64,000 bases of DNA, taken from NCBI GenBank assembly GCA_016887485.1, contig CP069394.1, positions 1,054,001-1,118,000 on the forward strand. The letters are read 5' to 3'. Source of the DNA: Chloroflexota bacterium. GTDB lineage: Bacteria > Chloroflexota > Anaerolineae > Anaerolineales > Anaerolineaceae. Positions 61,165-64,000 of the stretch are shown piece by piece. Position 1 is the first letter of the stretch. The number at the start of each line of letters is the position of its first letter. The notes beneath the pieces are model-generated. The model did no database searches. It worked only from the letters and a program-made list of their open reading frames with translations, and had not been told where the DNA came from. Made by a program: the position numbers and the translations under genes.

Positions 61165-61554
61165 ATGAGAAAAAGCATTATTCAACATTACATTCTTCAG
61201 CTCTTGGAAGAAGAACACGCCCATCTAACTGCGAAGGAAGTCTTTGAGAAGCTTCATTTCCGGCAGCCTAAACTGGTTCCATCTACGGTTTACCGCGCGC
61301 TTGAACAACTCACCCTGGCTGGAGAGGTCTCTGTATCAGACATGGGATTGGGTGCGTCCGTTTATGAGATCGTATCTGCGAAGCCGCATCATCACATTGT
61401 TTGCCAAGATTGTCACAAGATACTCACTCTCGAAAATGATCTGATCCAGCCGATGTTTGATCGGGTGACTGGCCAAACCGGGTATGAAATGACCACCAAT
61501 CATCTGGTTTTGTTTGGATACTGCCCGGAATGTAGAAAAGAACATCAGGAATAA
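61165..61554 (+). CDS. Fur-family metalloregulator
   Basis: A metal-dependent repressor of 129 residues. An N-terminal winged helix (LTAKEVFEKL, VPSTVYRALEQL) is followed by the dimer/metal domain with KPHHHIVCQDCHKI and a C-terminal CPEC, giving two CxxC zinc pairs. Fur, Zur and PerR cannot be separated with confidence. The ATG at 61165 is chosen because a longer TTG frame runs into the operator. Divergent from the ABC operon, which it likely represses along with itself. Confidence 0.9.
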   Translation: MRKSIIQHYILQLLEEEHAHLTAKEVFEKLHFRQPKLVPSTVYRALEQLTLAGEVSVSDMGLGASVYEIVSAKPHHHIVCQDCHKILTLENDLIQPMFDRVTGQTGYEMTTNHLVLFGYCPECRKEHQE

Positions 61555-61606
61555 AAATAGCATCTATCCCCCGAATACTGTCAAAATTAACCTTTCTATT
61601 AGTATA

Positions 61607-61632
61607 AAAGGGCGGAAAAATTTCCGCCCTTT
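61607..61632. terminator. Bidirectional terminator after the Fur-family gene
   Basis: AAAGGGCGGAAA and TTTCCGCCCTTT around AA; lies between converging genes. Confidence 0.88.
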
Positions 61633-61665
61633 ATTGTAGTAAATTTCCTAGTAACATGAGCCAGC

Positions 61666-62181
61666 CTATTGTAAAAGCCTGACGACGCCCACCCCAGCCA
61701 CACAGAACAGACAAGCCATCACCACCACAAAGATGATGCCCACAACCAACCCGGCGGTCATGCTGCGCATGGTTTGGGTCAGCACCGATTCTTCCGGTTT
61801 TTCAGGGTTATAAAAGACTGTAACGCTCGCGCCTTCGATATATGGCGTGAGGAACTCCTCGGCTTTCCGATTTGAGTTGAAGCTGGGTGTGCTGCCAAAA
61901 GCAACGCGGTGCGATTCGTAGACAGCTCCATTGGCCGTATAGGAATAAGTGACCTGCGGCAGGTAAGAGGTGCTCGAGATCCCATCCTCATCATAGCTGG
62001 TGTCCACTTTGACCTTTCGTTCCACAATCTGCCCCATCACCGAAGGCCAGGATTGGCTGGCTTTTGATTTGGCTTTATTGCGAAAGTATAAAATGATCAG
62101 AACAATACCGATGATCCCTAATACCCCGCCAATGCCAACAGCGATCATCGGACCAACCCATCCAGTAGATGTTGAAGTCAT
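61666..62181 (-). CDS. DUF3592 membrane protein
   Basis: A protein of 171 residues from the ATG at 62181 (AGGATGAG upstream). One membrane segment at about 10-32 and another at about 140-165 flank an extracytoplasmic beta-rich domain with SWPSVMGQIVERKV and VTVFYNPEKPEESVL, which is the DUF3592 pattern. Function unknown; stands alone. Confidence 0.82.
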   Translation of the reverse strand: MTSTSTGWVGPMIAVGIGGVLGIIGIVLIILYFRNKAKSKASQSWPSVMGQIVERKVKVDTSYDEDGISSTSYLPQVTYSYTANGAVYESHRVAFGSTPSFNSNRKAEEFLTPYIEGASVTVFYNPEKPEESVLTQTMRSMTAGLVVGIIFVVVMACLFCVAGVGVVRLLQ

Positions 62182-62329
62182 ATTAATCTCATCCTTTCCT
62201 AATAAGCTATATGCTGCACGCTTAATTTGTGGATATTGAAAGTTATTATTGGTTTCGAGGAATTTCTGTGATGATAGCAACAATGACCTAACCCATTATA
62301 CATCTGGAACACCCACTGATTAACTATAA

Positions 62330-62359
62330 AAAAAAGGCTATGGATTTCTTCATAGCCTT
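62330..62359 (-). terminator. Terminator of the amylase-family gene
   Basis: AAGGCTATG (62334-62342) and CATAGCCTT (62351-62359) around eight bases; on the minus strand it ends in nine T. Confidence 0.88.
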
Positions 62360-62422
62360 AACTATGTTTCAAATTGATCTGTTCCAGAACACCTTGATTA
62401 TCAACGAAATTCCTCCGTGGTG

Positions 62423-64000
62423 TTATTCTGCAGATAGGACCATCCCTGTCATAGGAGGTATTAAGACCCGCACCTGGTGATCCGAGTAGGGATATCTTTC
62501 ACCTGTGAGCAGATCCAGATACACAGCTTCGTCATATGCCACGGGGATATCCACTGACTTCGGCTGATCTGAGCGATTCATCACAAGTAACGACTTGGTT
62601 TTCACAGTTGCTAAAACCAGAACTTGCTCTTGTTCATCCAAGACAAGCACTTTCCATGACTCGGTGGCATAAAAGGCTTCCTGCAACCGGATGTCAGCTA
62701 ATTTCTTCAAGTAATCATTCAGCTTAAAGCCCCTTTCCTCAGCCCAATCCATCTCCAAACGGGCTTCATCAAAACCCAAACCGCCGCCTTCATGCAGCAG
62801 GTGATTCTGAGATAGGGGTATTTCCGAACCATAATAAATGATCGGTGGCCCCGGAAGGACATAGAGAACGAGGAGCGCTAACCTGAGCCGCTGAATATTG
62901 TCCTTGGCAATGGTGAAGAAACGATCCATGTCGTGATTGTCAATAAAACTTGGTAGGCTATGACCCACAGGAAAATAGTGGTAATGGCTGTTAAGAAAAC
63001 CTGCAAATTGGGATAATGACCAGATCTCTGTCGCGAATGTGGAACGAAGGGCCTGACAGAGCAGGAAGTCCAAACTGCCGCCCAGGCTGTCCGCGTAACT
63101 GGCCTGGATATCCGCAGGCAGGACCAATTCACCAAACGTCCACACATCAGGGTTAACGGCCAGGCAAGTCTTTCGGAAGTCTACCCAAAAATCATGTTCA
63201 GGCCCGTAGGCATAATCCAGTCGGTAAGCATCCACACCCAACTCAAGCCAATATTTTGCCACCGAGAGTAAGTGATCTCTCGCAGGGCTGCCATAAGCCA
63301 GGTTGATTTTGGGCATCGTCCCGACATCAAAAAAGCTATCATAGGCTGGCCACTTCTTCCAGACAAACCAATCATGATAGCTGCTATTATTATTTTTCAA
63401 AGCATCCTGAAAATACGGGTGTTTATTCGAGCAGTGATTGGCAACAAAGTCCAGGATGATCCTGATTCCAAGCTGATGGGCTTCTGACACCATTTGGTTA
63501 AATTCTTCCAGTGTCCCAAACTCGGGATTAATCCGGAAATAATCCGATGCATCATAGCCATGATGCGAGGGTGAAGCGAAGATCGGTGTCAGCCAGATGG
63601 CATTGAACCCCATATCCTTGATAAAAGGAAGTCTTTCAGTTACACCAACGATCGTTCCCCCAAAGGGCTGGCAAACATCAGATGTCTGCTTCCAGTCTTT
63701 TCCGTCTCCGCGATTGAAACGGTCCACAAAGACCTGGTAAACAATGGCCTGTTTTGACCATTCCGGGTTGCAACTGCCGCCATACCAAATCGAATAATGC
63801 GTGGCTTCGTCAAAAGAATGAGCCTGATTATCCGTAAAGGTCACTATTTCAGAGTTATCTGTTTTTGCGCCAATTTTGTAACGCAACATTACCCCCTCAA
63901 GCCGAGGGGGTAATGTAACTTGCCATTCCTGGATATAGGACCAGGTAATACTGTTCCACTTGAGATCCGCTTTTTCAAACGGCATCTCGTGGGTGGTTTG
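62423..64000 (-). CDS. GH13 alpha-amylase family enzyme, neopullulanase-like (5' partial)
   Basis: Hydrolyses or transfers alpha-glucans. The frame is open from the ATG at 63985 to the window edge (codons for QTTHE precede it), so the start probably lies outside. An N-terminal beta domain (CBM34-like, about first 75 residues) leads into the barrel: YQVFVDRFNRGDG, IWLTPIFASPSHHGYDASDY, DFVANHCS, DAYRLDYA (nucleophile Asp), FGELVLP (acid/base Glu) and FIDNHDMDRF (third Asp). No signal peptide is visible in the part present. Confidence 0.92.
   Translation of the reverse strand, partial: QTTHEMPFEKADLKWNSITWSYIQEWQVTLPPRLEGVMLRYKIGAKTDNSEIVTFTDNQAHSFDEATHYSIWYGGSCNPEWSKQAIVYQVFVDRFNRGDGKDWKQTSDVCQPFGGTIVGVTERLPFIKDMGFNAIWLTPIFASPSHHGYDASDYFRINPEFGTLEEFNQMVSEAHQLGIRIILDFVANHCSNKHPYFQDALKNNNSSYHDWFVWKKWPAYDSFFDVGTMPKINLAYGSPARDHLLSVAKYWLELGVDAYRLDYAYGPEHDFWVDFRKTCLAVNPDVWTFGELVLPADIQASYADSLGGSLDFLLCQALRSTFATEIWSLSQFAGFLNSHYHYFPVGHSLPSFIDNHDMDRFFTIAKDNIQRLRLALLVLYVLPGPPIIYYGSEIPLSQNHLLHEGGGLGFDEARLEMDWAEERGFKLNDYLKKLADIRLQEAFYATESWKVLVLDEQEQVLVLATVKTKSLLVMNRSDQPKSVDIPVAYDEAVYLDLLTGERYPYSDHQVRVLIPPMTGMVLSAE

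Overview
The window reads as a stretch of chromosome from an anaerobic, Gram-variable bacterium of the Chloroflexota, most likely class Anaerolineae. This placement is inference. It rests on many lipobox-bearing lipoproteins without outer-membrane machinery, Thr/Pro-rich linkers next to membrane segments, the paired B12-type radical SAM/DUF2344 genes, an MrfA helicase carrying an HNH domain, and a moderate to high GC gene body with clearly AT-richer accessory patches. A 16S gene or marker-protein tree would be decisive; no rRNA is present. The window opens inside recJ and closes inside a GH13 amylase, so both edge genes are partial.

Layout. 0-9 kb: recJ, then a cyclic-di-GMP block with a membrane PAS-PAS-GGDEF cyclase, two HD-GYP phosphodiesterases (one fused to a SARP/BTAD transcription module) and a membrane protein with a degenerate GGDEF domain. 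9-18 kb: DegV, a two-component system, and a sulfate/thiosulfate ABC operon whose ATPase is fused to two universal-stress domains. Direct repeats at 11-12 bp spacing over the expected -35 region of that operon suggest that the adjacent PhoB-type regulator controls it. 18-25 kb: a secreted subtilisin, an arsR-acr3 arsenite module between the subtilisin 3' end and a decayed second copy of that 3' end, lower-GC lipoproteins, and tRNA-Val. 25-30.5 kb: a tight housekeeping-like operon (FAH hydrolase, DUF503, SDR, radical SAM, DUF2344) and a PrsW protease. 30.5-35 kb: tRNA-Arg, ligA with an unusually AT-rich 5' end, an rRNA m5C methyltransferase followed by a duplicated 3' tail inside REP-like palindromes, and tmRNA. 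35-44.7 kb: a sugar ABC transporter, two lipoproteins (one an extracellular nuclease), a PPM phosphatase, a threonine-dehydrogenase-like epimerase, FmdB and a ketosphinganine-reductase-like SDR.

45-51.5 kb is a DNA-repair block: an mrfA-mrfB pair, yebC, ruvC, a TrmH-type methyltransferase and ruvA. 51.8-57.4 kb holds a three-gene operon I cannot assign to a described system. It has two divergent protein-kinase-fold proteins sharing the same altered catalytic loop (D-x-K-x-x-H in place of the usual Asn, and a DW in place of DF), followed by a membrane protein with cytoplasmic helical repeats and an extracellular SH3-like tail. It is the best candidate here for an undescribed signalling system. 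57.5-61.6 kb holds a metal or cofactor ABC importer with a TrmO-like protein, divergent from a Fur-family regulator across a perfect 12-bp inverted repeat. The window ends with a DUF3592 membrane protein and the partial amylase.

Recurring themes are GTAGGG-led palindromic repeats in intergenic gaps and two independent cases in which a gene's 3' end plus its downstream palindrome is present twice, as if left behind by allele replacement.
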